Positions 45,315 through 56,481 of a DNA stretch of 64,000 nucleotides are shown in pieces. Below the pieces are notes generated by a model, which did no database searches, had not been told where the DNA came from, and saw only the letters and a program-made list of their open reading frames with translations. The translations under genes and the position numbers were made by a program. Numbering within the stretch: position 1 is the first letter of the stretch; every line of letters starts with the position of its first letter. Source of the stretch: Onthophagus taurus (taxonomy: Eukaryota > Arthropoda > Insecta > Coleoptera > Scarabaeidae); assembly GCF_036711975.1 (NCBI RefSeq), contig NC_091972.1:4655001-4719000 (forward strand). Reading direction: 5' to 3'.

Positions 45315-48300
45315 TTACATATACTTGAACTTATATGCTGCTATGCTTGCCAAAGTTACCATTACACTTACACCAAACACTGTCCACATTTGAAACTAGA
45401 ACAAAATAAAAATTATTAAAAAAACATAAAAAATGTATAGAAATAATTTTAAAATGAGGTCAATAACTTAAAATAAATATATCTTGTTTATTTCGAGCAC
45501 TTTTTTTTAAGATAAATCAATTGGCGTGGTACTCAACTTTGTCTTATTTTTATGTGAAAATGAAAAAAGATAAAGTACAATCTCAAGGTTTTATTAAAAT
45601 TGATTATCTATGCGGGTGTTGGTTAATGTGGACTTTCAAGTTGAATCGACATTGGGTTACATCAATTCATAATATGAGGAGACGCAGAATATAAGATGTA
45701 CGCAGTTTAAACAAAGCACAAAATTTATTGAATCTCAAGACTAACACCGTATGAAAGATAGATATGTGCTATCATAGACATAGAGGGTGCTTTTGATAAC
45801 ACTTCCTGCGAATCCATAGAGAATGCCATTTTTCTTTTCATAAAAAATATTACTGTCTATTTTTCTACAAAAAACGCGTTATTTAAAAAATTCATACTTT
45901 CGTATGCTATTTGTATTTACTCTTTATTTCCTCTTAACTTTGTTAGAAGATGTGCCAGTCAATATCTACAAACTCCAAAATATGGTTTCAACAAGATGGT
46001 TGCCCTTATGTCTTGCAAAAGGACTGTTTCAAATAAGATTAACCTAAAGACAAAATTAAACAAATTATTGATTTATTTATTATTAATTTTATAGCATTAT
46101 TTTCGTAAAACTAAAGCAAATGCTCAAATTGTTTGCCGTCGGCACTAATACAAGCCCTGCATCGTCGCAGAAAAGATTTTTTTACTAGTTATGCAAATCT
46201 CTGCATTTATTTTTTCTGCTGATGTAAAAATATTGTGGCACAGTTCGGCAAGATTTTTCAATCGGTTTTTAATACACTGTTTCTTTTATGCAATCCTAAT
46301 AAAAAAATCAAGAGGATTTATGCCCAGAGAATGAGGAGGCCACGTAATCGAACATAATGAGTTGGGCAACCATCTTGTTTAAACCACATTTCTCTGGAAA
46401 TATTGAGTGGCACATCTTCTAAAGCCATGTGTCCACTACCAAGTTTTCTTGCGGAAGTTGCTTCCAGAAGTGACTTCTGCAAGAAAACTTGGTAGTGGAC
46501 ACACGGCTTAAGAAACTTGTTAAATTATTTTGGAGGAAATACAAATAACATACGAATGTATGAATTTTTTAAATAATGCGTTTTTTGCAGACTAGGCAAT
46601 AATATTTTTTAGGAAAACAAAAATGGCAAATGTTTTACAACCATTTTGGAATCTTGACGAAACAGGCCATCTTTTAAAATAACTTGCCAAAGGTGTTGTA
46701 CTACTCCTTTGTTTAGAAATCGTGTGTCAAATTAATTAGACATAAATTCTTTCAACCTTAACTCAATCAAACTAATACATTTTTTTGCAAAACTAACGAC
46801 TTTTGTTGTTTGATTTTGTGACTGCTATAGTAGCATGGTTCATAAGGAATACATTATTAAAAAAATCACTATTAAATTGCGAACATTTCTGACCGCAATA
46901 CCTAAACAAACTTTCGGGACATCCCTGTATATAAAAGGACGCAGCTTTAAATGCCTTATCACTGAAAAGATGCTCTTCACTCAAGCTGATGCAGGGCAAC
47001 CTCAGAGGACACCTCAATATCCTCAAGGACCCATGTCTAAATCACTTGATTGAAATTAAAACGGACCTTATACCGACAGAATACAATTTTGACCAGTCGT
47101 ATAAGATCATATGTAAAAGCAGGGATGATTGGACGAAGACTGAGCCTCAACTACAAAGAGGTAACCCTTGCTTGGTATACGGATGCTTCAAAAACAGTTG
47201 AATTCGGAGTGGGCATGGGCATTAGTGGACGAAATAGCGGCATTAAATTGCCCCTCAGTTCGAACATAACCAAGCAGAAGTACTTGCTATAAACTTTTGC
47301 ACCTACAAAACAAAAGAGGCAGAAAGGTGCATCCATAAACATTTTCACAGAATGTCGAGCCACCCTAAAGGCAATTCAGGCCTACACGTGTGACTGGTTC
47401 CAGGTTACAGAGACATTGGGGGCAATGAGAAGGAGGACAAGCTGGCCAAAGAGGCAGCGAAAATGCCCTTCATTGGACCCCAACCCGCTTGTGAACTACA
47501 AAAACGCCCCGAGAATAACATTAACAGTTGAACTGGGTATATTTTTAAAACATTTTGATATATGGAAGAAAATTCTTTAAATCATTTTACAATATTTACC
47601 AATTTAAGTACATAAACTCAACCTTGACGTAAGTTTTTAACTGTTTTAACTTTTTAAAATTAAAATTACTTATCCACATGTTTTTTAAAGTACAATTTTC
47701 TTAGAAGTATTTTTAAGCAATTTTTTGTTTATACATCAGGTAGTTCCTGAGGATGATTGAATAGATCGAAACCGGTAGAACTTAAAAATAAAAATAAATC
47801 CATTGAAAAGTGCAGAGATTATTTTATTTTATTGTTATAAGATGGAAAGCAGAAACGATAATAATGATACAAAAAAGCCGCCTAAAACAAGTAATCAGCA
47901 GTTGCCTTAAAGGTAGCCTTACGCTGGAAATCCAGGTCACAGACAAACGAAGAGTTTGATAACTCCGTCGCAAAACAAAACCAAAGAGGTTTTATGCCTC
48001 AGCAAAGGGGATCTAAGGGCGCTCTCAGGTTTCTTGAGTAGCCATGCGCCCCTAATATACCACCTCTTTCACATTGGATAAGCTGAGGATCAAACTTGTC
48101 GACTTTGTAACGACGAGTCAGAAACGACTGTACATATACTGTGTAATTCCGCCCCCAGAGGCCGCCTAAGACACAAAATTTTCAGTACAGCTCTTTTGAC
48201 ACCTACCGACATAAAGGCACAAGATTCATTAAGAGTTCATTAAGAACCTACATTTGCCATAAACTTTTGGAGGGCTAGTTACAATAGCTCTTATAGGTAT

Positions 48301-50448
48301 CTCTTATAGTATACCTTATAGCAGCAATAATAATAATAAAGATTAACAGTCTAGTCTAGAGTTTATAGTCGGATAAGATGAGAAGGAAGTATCTAAATCA
48401 CAAAGAGACTTCCACCGCTTCTTCTTTCTCCATAAGTAGAAAGAAAGATACATCGCGACTGCGTGAGCATGCACCCATTATATTCACAGCGATCGCTTCC
48501 CATTGACTGGTTGGAGTTCATTAGCAAAGTCGAGTTATGCATGGATGAACACGTAATAAAATAGTAGTTATTTTTAACATGTTACTTAACCAGAAAAAAA
48601 TGAAAAAGGTCAAAATGAAGACACCAAAAAGTTTCCATACACATGTATTAACTAACTTTGTATTAGCTGTGAGCTGTGTGTATTATGGCGCTTTAGCTTA
48701 ATAAGCTTTACTCATTCAGTCTTTATCATCAATATGGCAGAGATCGTTTATGGCCAATATTGCCTAATTTTGTGCTGATTGTGTCGCCTCAACCGGTCTT
48801 GGCTTGATAACCTTTGCTCATTCAGCCTCAGTTAATGATAACTTAGCAGAGGATGCTGTGGCACTAGCGCTGCATTAGTGTGGGGATGGATTACAGTATG
48901 TAAATTTTTGAAATTCACTGTGTTAGCTAAGTCTGTGGCAGTCACATGGACTCGCCACCTCAGGATGTGGCAGTCTCATCTTGAAAGTATTTTAGATCGA
49001 AATTTTCGGATGAGTTTTGGAACCTAAAAAAGTTCTAACAAACCAATTACACACCTATATATATTATTCAAAAATGTTGAAGATTCTAATAAAACTTTTC
49101 AAATTTTAATTACCAAAACACTTAAATTGTTTTTATTAATTACAAATTCTAACTAAATTAATTAATAAATCAACTTACTCTTGATCTATTACTTTTTACC
49201 AACTTTTTCTTATCATCATTATCTTTTAAATTAAACATTCTTTGAGCTAACTGTTTTTCAGAAACTTTCTGCTTTTTGATTAATCCCCCTAAAGTACTGA
49301 TTTCTTTTATGATATCCTGATCATCTGGAGCAATTTCGTTAGCTTTTTGTAAATACTTTAGAGCCATTGGAAGTTCATTTTTAGCTTTATATACCTAAAA
49401 ATTATTATTAATAACAAAACAATTAATGGATAAATACATTACTTTAGCTTTTCTGAAGAGTGCTTTAACATTTTCAGGTTGACATTTTAAAACAAGCTCT
49501 AAAGAGTTTAAAGCTTGATCAAATAGATTTAATTTGATTTGAGCAGCGGCCATATTATTAGAAACGCTTATTCTATCCTCTAATAAACTTTGCAAATCAA
49601 CATCAGATATTTCATTATCACTAGAATTCGGGTCTTTAATTCCACCTTCTAATTCATCTAAATAATCTAATGCTCTTCGATAGCATTGGATTGCTAACAT
49701 GTTTTCACCTCTTCCATACCACCAATTACCTCTTTTTCGTTTGTTGTTACTAAAAAAAATTGTTAATTAAGGATTAATTTATAAGTTTTGTTAAAAAATA
49801 CCCTCTTTCTTTTCTATCAGCTACAGAAAGATTATCAGTTTCTTCTTCTACTATTGATAATAAAGCGACTTCATAAATGACTGTTGTATTAGGTGGTATT
49901 AAAGGGGGCAGGCCTTTTGCACCAAACGCTAATCTGGGTTGGATTTTAAGTTCGCAAATTTCTCCTACATTCATCATTGCAATTGATAAATCTAAACCTT
50001 GAACAACCTAAAAATTCCTTTTATAATTAAAAAATCAATAACATTTAAATTAACTTACATCGCAGCCATCAACTTGCATTAAAAAATTTTCCTCACGCTC
50101 CACTTCCAATCCATTTTCCAACTTGCAAACATAATTAATTTTACAAACATGATACTTTTGTGGTTTCAAATCATTTTCGCCCTTTTTTATCACCCTTTTC
50201 AAAATACTCCCACTTCCCAACACATCTTCCCATTTATCTCCATCTTCTTCATCTTCATCATCCTTTGCCACCGTAATTTCTTTCACCTCATCATCCTTTT
50301 TAACTTGAACACCTTCATCCACGGCTTTTTCTTTTATAACCGCTTCATTTCCAATCCCAATTTCATTGGTAACGTCTTCACCATCACCTTTCATCTCCTT
50401 CTCCGAAGTGTTTAACACAATTTCTTCCACGTTAGTTTCACCAACCAT
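45315..50448 (-). CDS. FKBP8: FKBP8-like immunophilin with TPRs and C-terminal membrane anchor
   Basis: Exons 50448-50059, 50007-49802, 49749-49443, 49394-49179 and 45395-45315 total 1,200 nt (399 aa), with phases matching. The N-terminus is acidic (DDEDEEDGDKWEDVLGSGSI). The FKBP domain runs from about residue 85 to 190 (LKIQPRLAFGAKGLPPLIPP, NTTVIYEVALLSI). TPR repeats span about 215-345 (RISVSNNMAAAQIKLNLFDQ; VLKCQPENVKALFRKAKV). The last exon, 26 residues with MWTVFGVSVMVTLASIAAY, is a single membrane helix with a short basic tail, as in FKBP8 anchored in mitochondrial and ER membranes. FKBP8 proteins bind Hsp90 and Bcl-2 family members and influence apoptosis, mitophagy and TOR signalling. 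The final exon is assigned from phase and family layout across a 3.8-kb intron full of TE remnants. The gene is divergent from DDX24. Confidence 0.88.
45400..45814. other. FKBP8 last intron, 3' part
   Basis: AT-rich, no recognised element. Confidence 0.4.
45815..46645 (-). mobile_element. Mariner-like element with about 100-bp TIRs
   Basis: The arm at about 45,828-45,920 (AAAAAACGCGTTATTTAAAA, TTCATACTTTCGTATG) is the inverse of 46,530-46,640. Within it, on the minus strand at about 46,122-46,190, KSFLRRCRACISADGKQFEH ends in stop, the C-terminus typical of mariner transposases. The rest of the transposase is too decayed to read. Confidence 0.7.
46420..46508. repeat. Small hairpin MITE
   Basis: AAGCCATGTGTCCACTACCA at the left pairs with TGGTAGTGGACACACGGCTT at the right. 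The arms are about 40 bp and near perfect. It lies inside the mariner-like remnant. Confidence 0.7.
46935..48295 (+). mobile_element. RNase H-type non-LTR retrotransposon fragment
   Basis: The RNase H domain is visible as LAWYTDASKTVEFGVGMGI (47,165-47,225) with KLPLSSNITKQ after it. The C-terminal Cys box [16 protein letters not shown] lies near 48,095-48,145. The region between is broken by deletions and an inserted tail-like sequence (47,530-47,900). Related to the fragment at 12,055-12,336. Confidence 0.7.
48296..49178. other. FKBP8 intron sequence with TE fragments
   Basis: Contains an imperfect direct repeat (TTTACTCATTCAGTC near 48,706 and TTTGCTCATTCAGCC near 48,813). A fragment of the long-TIR mariner end (TAGATCGAAATTTTCGGATG region, 48,970-49,050) is also present. 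No exon seen. Confidence 0.5.
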
Positions 50449-51033
50449 GTTTTAAGTGTTATTTTTAGATATAATGATCCAAGAGATAAAGATTAAATAA
50501 CTAATAAAAAAAGCGCAGTGTTTACCGTGTACTGACTTGCACAAATAGAAAATTGTTAAGAAATTGACAGTTTAAGGTGCCAAAGTGATAACAGTGTTTG
50601 GCAATGATAATCTTTTGAGGTTGGATTTTTTTTTTTTAGATTAGTTCGAAGATATTGATGAAAACTTTATGTTAATTGATGAGATTTGTGTAATCGAATT
50701 TTTTCGAAAGAAATGAGGAAATTAATGAAAAAAAACCAACGATTTTGAAAATGACATAACACAATGACAGAATTTTAACAACTTCACGTAGAACATAATC
50801 ACGACGTACTTTTATGTATTTTTAGATTTTTTATTTGTACATATCGCAATAAACCTTGAAGATTAATAGTGGTAATTACTTTGTACAAATCAATTTAGAA
50901 TCATTAATTGTAATTATTTTTTTTTTATTTTTTCTTTAATGTTGGTACTCATGATAATACAAACTTCATACGCGTTGGTTTAAAACGTGGTTTTGAGGTT
51001 ATTATTTATTATTTTAGAAAGAATCGAAACATA
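50449..51033. promoter_or_regulatory. Divergent promoter region of FKBP8 and DDX24
   Basis: 585 bp separates the divergent start codons. It is AT-rich with long T and A runs. No TATA box is obvious. Confidence 0.5.
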
Positions 51034-54000
51034 ATGAATAAGTTAAAATGTGTTAATTGGAAACCGGTTAAAATAGATGGAAATCTTTGTGCTAATTTAG
51101 ACGGTTTAATCGGTATAGAAGAATGTACCGATTATGATTTAGGCGCTTCATTGAAACCAAAAGCATTTAAGGTACTATTTCAACAACTTTATTGATTTAT
51201 TATTTAAATTTTCTTTATATTTAGAGTAAACATAAACTTAATACAAAAAATAAAGCCTCAAAAAAGATTAAAAAGTCAATTAATGAAGATGAAGAGTGCG
51301 ATTTGAAACCTTCAACTACAGGAAGTACACAAACGGATTTAAAAGAATTTAAAGAAAAGAATAAAATTAATTTAGATATAGTTAAAGCATGGAACACTGT
51401 CCCACTTCAAACTCCCTTATTAAAAGCTTTGGCAATTCAAAATTTTACTCAACCCACTGAAATACAAAGTTTAACATTACCAGCAGCTATTTTGGGGAGA
51501 CGTGATATATTGGGAGCAGCAGAAACGGGAAGTGGTAAAACTTTAGCGTTTGGGCTACCTATTTTAAATGGAATTTTGCATCTTAAACAAGTTTCAAATA
51601 AAGAGGATGATGAATCAGATTTTGATGAAGTCGAATCAGAAGTTGAAAGCCTTGATGAAAATGGTTTTGGATGTGTGAAATCGATAAATAACATATCCAT
51701 TTTAAATGATAAAGAAAAACCTTTGTATGCTTTGATTTTGACACCAACAAGAGAATTAGCAATACAAATAAAAAATCATTTAGTTTCTGCTGCACAATTC
51801 ACAACAATTAGAATTGCTGTAGTTGTTGGGGGAATGTCTGTTGAGAAACAAGAAAGAATTTTAAGTAAAGGTCCTGAAATTGTTATTGCAACTCCTGGGA
51901 GACTTTGGAATTTATTGGAAGAAGGAAATCAACATTTAAATCAAATTGATAATATTAAGTAATAATAAGCGTTTTATTGTTTATAATTTTACAATTTATC
52001 ATTTAGAATATTTCAGTATAATATACACCCTAACCCTCGTCCCTCATCTCCATACCCTCGCCTCAATCACCTCCCTCATCCATCTTTTGCCCTCACACGC
52101 CTCTCCCAAAATCTGCTTCTTGTCCACCGCCTCCTCCCTTAGACTACACCCTCTCAGCATGTGTTCAAGCGTCTCTCAATCTTCTCCACACAGCCTACAC
52201 CGCCTCTCCACATCGTCCACCCAGTACCTGTTTCCTCTTTGCTCATTGCCACTGCGGAATCTGGCCACTAATCTCTACCCTTCATCAACAGATACTTTGA
52301 CAGTTCCTCTGTCACTATCTCTCAATTCTCTCCACATTTCACCTCTGTCCACTCTTCTGTTGTTGATCCCAGTTAGTGAATATCGCACTTTCCTATAATA
52401 TCCTTCCCTATCTCTCTGCCCATGGAGGCTGATACTCCTCTCCTTAATTCACCACTCTCCCATCCTGCAATGCGACCTTCTTTCTATCATTTCCTTGTAC
52501 TTCACTGCTTTTCTCCCAGCCTCCACCCTTACTGTATCAATCTTAACCTCCTCCCTCACTACTTACCCTGGAGTCTCCCTTGCCAACCCTAGTACCCATC
52601 TCCAATACATTGCTTCTACAGTCGTGATCTTGGGAAATGCACACTCAAGATCAAGCGCTGTTGTGACATCCGACATGCCGCTGGCTAAAAGGGCTGAGCC
52701 GAGCGCCCTTGACTCGTGGGCGCTCGGCTCAGCCCTTTTAGCCAGCGGCATGTCGGATGTCACAACAGCGCTTGATCTTGAGTGTGCATTTCCCAAGATC
52801 ACGACTGTACATCCTCCAGCAATCCTTGTTCTCTCCATCCCCCCACCAAGCCCTCAAACATAACCTTTCTTTTTCCGACCTTCTTCCCAAAAGTTCCTTC
52901 AATAACTTCCCCCCTCTCCATTTCCTCTTCTAATCTCCCCAGCAGTACCTTTGCATATACAGGGTGTACAAAAAGGATGGAATAATGGTTCTACAGCAAG
53001 TAAATAAAAGTTACTTGAAACTATTTTCAATCGTAACAATCTGAGTTACGACATGGTGAGTGTGTTTTTTAAATGGAACATCCTGTATATTTTAAGGTTG
53101 TTGGATTTCTATTGACAAGGTGTTGCAAAATACCATAAGGTTTTAATGTTTTAAACTGTATAGTTTTCGAGATATTGAAACTTTTATTTAAAAAAATTTG
53201 ACGTAGCGACAACCAAATTATGGCGTCATTATGGAATAGACAACCTAAGCCTTGACGTCACAGGAATGGGCGGAGCTTACACCGACTCCAAACATCTTGA
53301 TCGCTAACTGTGGCAAATGGGTTGTTTATTCCATAATGACGCCATAATTTGGTTGTCAGTTTAAAGCATTAAAATCTTATGGCATTTTGCAACATCTGGT
53401 CCATTTAAAAATACTCACCATGTCGTAATTCAGACTGCCGTCATCATTTTTATTTTATTTCTACGCCAAGATATGCGGAAAATAGTTTCAAGTGACTTTT
53501 ATTTAAAACTTTTTTTAATATAAGTTGAAGTTTAGGCTGTAGAACCATTATTCCATACTTTTTGTACATCCTGTATTTTAAATGTAGTATCCAACAAAGT
53601 GATCCCTCTATAATTGCTCAACACCCTTTAACTTCCCCTTTTTTACAGTGAATAGAACTGAAACTTTTTTTTAAATCATTCCTTTTTAGATTTTTGGCTA
53701 TTGATGAAACTGATAGGATGATAGAAAAAGGTCATTTTCAAGAACTTGGGCACATTTTAGAACGTTTAAATATGGACGAAATGAAACGAAAAGCCCGCCA
53801 AAACTTCGTATTTTCGGCCACTTTAACTTTAATTCACGAACTTCCTAAACATTTATTGGTTAAAAGAAAAGTTCGCGGGAAGAAAAATATCTCCGATATG
53901 ACGCCAGATCAAAAATTACAAAGTATCGTTGATATTTTGGGCATTTCTAACCCAAAAGTCGTCGATATCACTAAAGGAAAAGGAACTCCACAGAGTTTAA

Positions 54001-55034
54001 CAGAATCAAAAATTACTTGTAGCATCGATGAAAAAGATTATTACGTTTATTATTTTTTAAAACAATATAATGGTCGCACATTAATTTTTTGTAATTCAAT
54101 AGGTTGTGTAAAACGTTTAGTTTCTTTATTGGGATTATTAGATTGTAAGCCATTACCATTACATGCTTCAATGCAACAAAGACAACGATTAAAAAATTTA
54201 GACAAGTATTAAAAAAAATTTTAAAAAAGATTTTATAATTATAAAACTCCTTTTAGATTTAAATCAGACGAAAATGGTCTTTTAATAGCAACTGATGTCG
54301 CAGCTCGCGGTTTAGACATTCCATCAGTTCAACATGTTCTACATTATCAAACACCAAGAACAAGCGAAAGTTATGTTCATCGTTCTGGACGTACAGCTAG
54401 AGCTACTAAAGAAGGTTTAACAGTTCTTTTAGTTGAACCGGATGAATTACAAAATTATTTAAGATTATGCCGAACATTAGGAAAAAGTATAAATATCAAA
54501 CAAACAAAAAATAACTTAATAACATTTTAAATTTTAGCTGAAGATATTCCTCAATTTCCCATACAAGATAGTATTTTAAACGCTGTAAAACAAACTGTTA
54601 ATTTAGCTCGTGAATTAGACAAATTAGAACTACAAGTGAAAAAAACAAACTCAGAGAGTGGTTGGATGCAAAAAGCTGCTGAAGAAATGGATATTATTTT
54701 TGAAGAGGAATCCTGCAAATACGATAAATCTGACGCGAATAAATTAAAAAAAGTCGCCGATATAAAACGTAAAGAATTAATGGTTATGTTAAAAAAACCG
54801 TTGTTCCCTAAAAATATGGTTATGCGGTATCCATTATTTCCAAGTAATTTAGATTTTCTTGATAAAAAACCAATCAATGCTATTGAAACTATGAAAAATT
54901 GTTTGGAAAATTCGGCGCCGATAAGGAAGAAAGCTAAACGATTGTTTAAAACTAAGATAGAAAATATGGGGAGTGTTAATAAGTTAAAAATTAATGGAAA
55001 TAAAGGGGGGAAAATAAAGAAAAGGAAACGATAA
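51034..55034 (+). CDS. DDX24: DEAD-box RNA helicase DDX24 (Mak5 type)
   Basis: Exons 51034-51171, 51225-51958, 53690-54205, 54257-54486 and 54538-55034 total 2,115 nt (704 aa). Motifs in order: Q motif region FTQPTEIQ, Walker A AETGSGKT (about 145-152), [24 protein letters not shown], motif II DETD (about 296), [31 protein letters not shown] and [10 protein letters not shown]. The acidic insertion between motifs I and Ia, the DRMIEKGHF extension after motif II, and the basic C-terminus mark the DDX24/Mak5 branch, a nucleolar helicase in large-subunit ribosome assembly. Motif II is DETD in place of DEAD. Intron 2 is 1.7 kb and consists of transposon sequence; the other introns are about 50 bp. 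Confidence 0.93.
52010..52950 (-). mobile_element. 3' fragment of a GC-rich non-LTR retrotransposon in DDX24 intron
   Basis: The minus strand resembles the 3' half of the element at 61,657-63,168: shared blocks such as CCAATACA/ACCCATCTCCAATAC and the CCTCC-rich 3' coding end. It is antisense to DDX24, 5'-truncated, and split by the palindrome at 52,619-52,807. Confidence 0.75.
52619..52807. mobile_element. 189-bp perfect palindrome inserted at TA
   Basis: Two exactly complementary arms of about 90 bp (CAGTCGTGATCTTGGGAAAT at the left, its inverse at the right) surround a 9-bp loop, TTGACTCGT. TA lies immediately outside both ends. The paralogous retrotransposon at 62.4 kb has a single TA at this point, so the insertion and TA duplication are visible directly. 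Confidence 0.9.
52960..53573. mobile_element. Mariner-type MITE in DDX24 intron
   Basis: TA-flanked. The left CAGGGTGTACAAAAAGGATG and the right (reverse complement CAGGATGTACAAAAAGTATG) pair over about 70 bp. A portion of the TGACGTCA-type MITE (53,235-53,335) is nested in the centre, itself bounded by ATGGCGTCATTATGGAAT and its inverse. Confidence 0.8.
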
Positions 55035-55780
55035 ATTTTTGTTAAATATATTTTTATTCTTTTATATGTTTTTTTTTTTAAGTTCTCCTTTGAAGTTAAT
55101 ACAATGTTTAATTAAATTGTAAAACCAGAACATTTTTGAAGAAAAAATAGGTTGAAATAAATCGTATTGTAAAAAAACTTGATGAATAAAATATCTTTCA
55201 GAAAAGACATAATGTTGATCATAAATTACTGTTTTCTGAGTCTATTTTTTTGTGAACCTAAATAGATAACTGATATCAGGCAAGATATAAAGGCATATGA
55301 TGTATATCTGCTTGTATTTATAATTAGACTGCGAGGTGGGGTAAAATGTAGATGAAAAATTAATGGAAGATTAACAAATGTTGGTAAATTAAAACGTAAT
55401 GTAATAATTTTAACATTCTCTTAGTTCACCGAGAGAACATAACCTAGAATTTGTGACAGAGAGATTTTTTGTTGGTGAAAATCTTATCTTAAACCGTTTT
55501 GTTTACTTCCAAATGTATCAATTATTGTAGTTCAGCTCCTAAAGCACATTTTTCATCCATCGTTTGAGGTTTTAACGTTATTTTGAGGAAGAAATCCTTG
55601 ATTTAAATTTGAATTTTTCCAACTTTACTCATTGTTGAAATTTGGCGTGTACTCCAATGTATGTCTAAAAACAAGAAAAGACAACGTTGAATACGACGTT
55701 TTATTACGTTTCATAAAGGAATAAGGGAGAAATCAACGAAAAAAAAAAATTAAATTTTGAAGGTTAATTCCGAGAAAAAT
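55035..55780. other. DDX24 3' flank
   Basis: Poly(A) signals AATAAA at about 55,155 and 55,185. No gene seen beyond them. Confidence 0.5.
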
Positions 55781-55789
55781 CAAGAGATG

Positions 55790-56241
55790 ACGCTAGTTTC
55801 GAAGCAAGAATTTTGAATTTTGAAAAGAGCGCGAAGCTAAGGGCCAATCAGAAACGAGGAAAAAACAGTTGGAGTGCCGGGGTATATAAGGAGATTGCGA
55901 ACAGGGAGTGGGAGAGTCGTCGTCGGACCAGCGTCGAATCCACGTCGTCAGATAGAAGAATTTTTGAAAAGATAACCTCAAAAATCTAAGATAATTTAAA
56001 AAAAAAAGTCAAACCAACTTACAATATTAAAATAAAAAGAGAATCATCCTACAACCAATTCCGAGAACTACCGATACTTCTTCGAGACCATTCCAAGACC
56101 CTATTTCCGAAGAACAAACAGTTCAATTTCCCGTAAGAAGAATCCTGTAGACAATCCAGAAAATTAGTTAGTGCCCCGAACACAAGAGACTATCCATAAT
56201 CCAGATACCACATTGAACTCCAATCCATTATTTTTCACAGT
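55790..56241 (+). promoter_or_regulatory. TATA promoter with non-coding first exon ending in a splice donor
   Basis: An inverted CCAAT box (GGGCCAATCAG, about 55,840) and a TATA box (GGGTATATAAGG, about 55,880) precede an A-rich, ORF-free stretch of about 330 bp. This ends at a strong donor-like sequence CACAGTGAGT near 56,238. TTTCGAAGCAAGAATTTTG at 55,797 loosely resembles heat-shock element pentamers. No coding exon on the plus strand follows before 61 kb. It may be the promoter and 5' UTR of a gene outside the window, a long non-coding RNA, or a solo LTR. Confidence 0.45.
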
Positions 56242-56472
56242 GAGTCGGATGATAATTTTATTTTATTATTTAACATAACCTACAAAAAGAAAAATCAAAG
56301 AATCAAACTCAAAGAACAACTCACAAGAGTTTCCTATAATTTTGATGAATACTTACTTGTGTGTAAAGATTTATTAGTTTTCTTGAATAACGTTCATTTA
56401 TTTAATTCTATTTTGTTTTTAACGAGTTTGATGACAACTTAAGACATCGGCCATTTGTTATTTTCAAAGAAC
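56242..56472. other. Probable intron sequence downstream of the orphan first exon
   Basis: AT-rich, nothing recognised. Confidence 0.3.
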
Positions 56473-56481
56473 GGTTCTAAC

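Noticed and set aside
52495-52863. Long open frames on both strands over the palindrome
   Set aside because: They are the same protein word forward and back, created by the 189-bp palindrome inside retrotransposon sequence.
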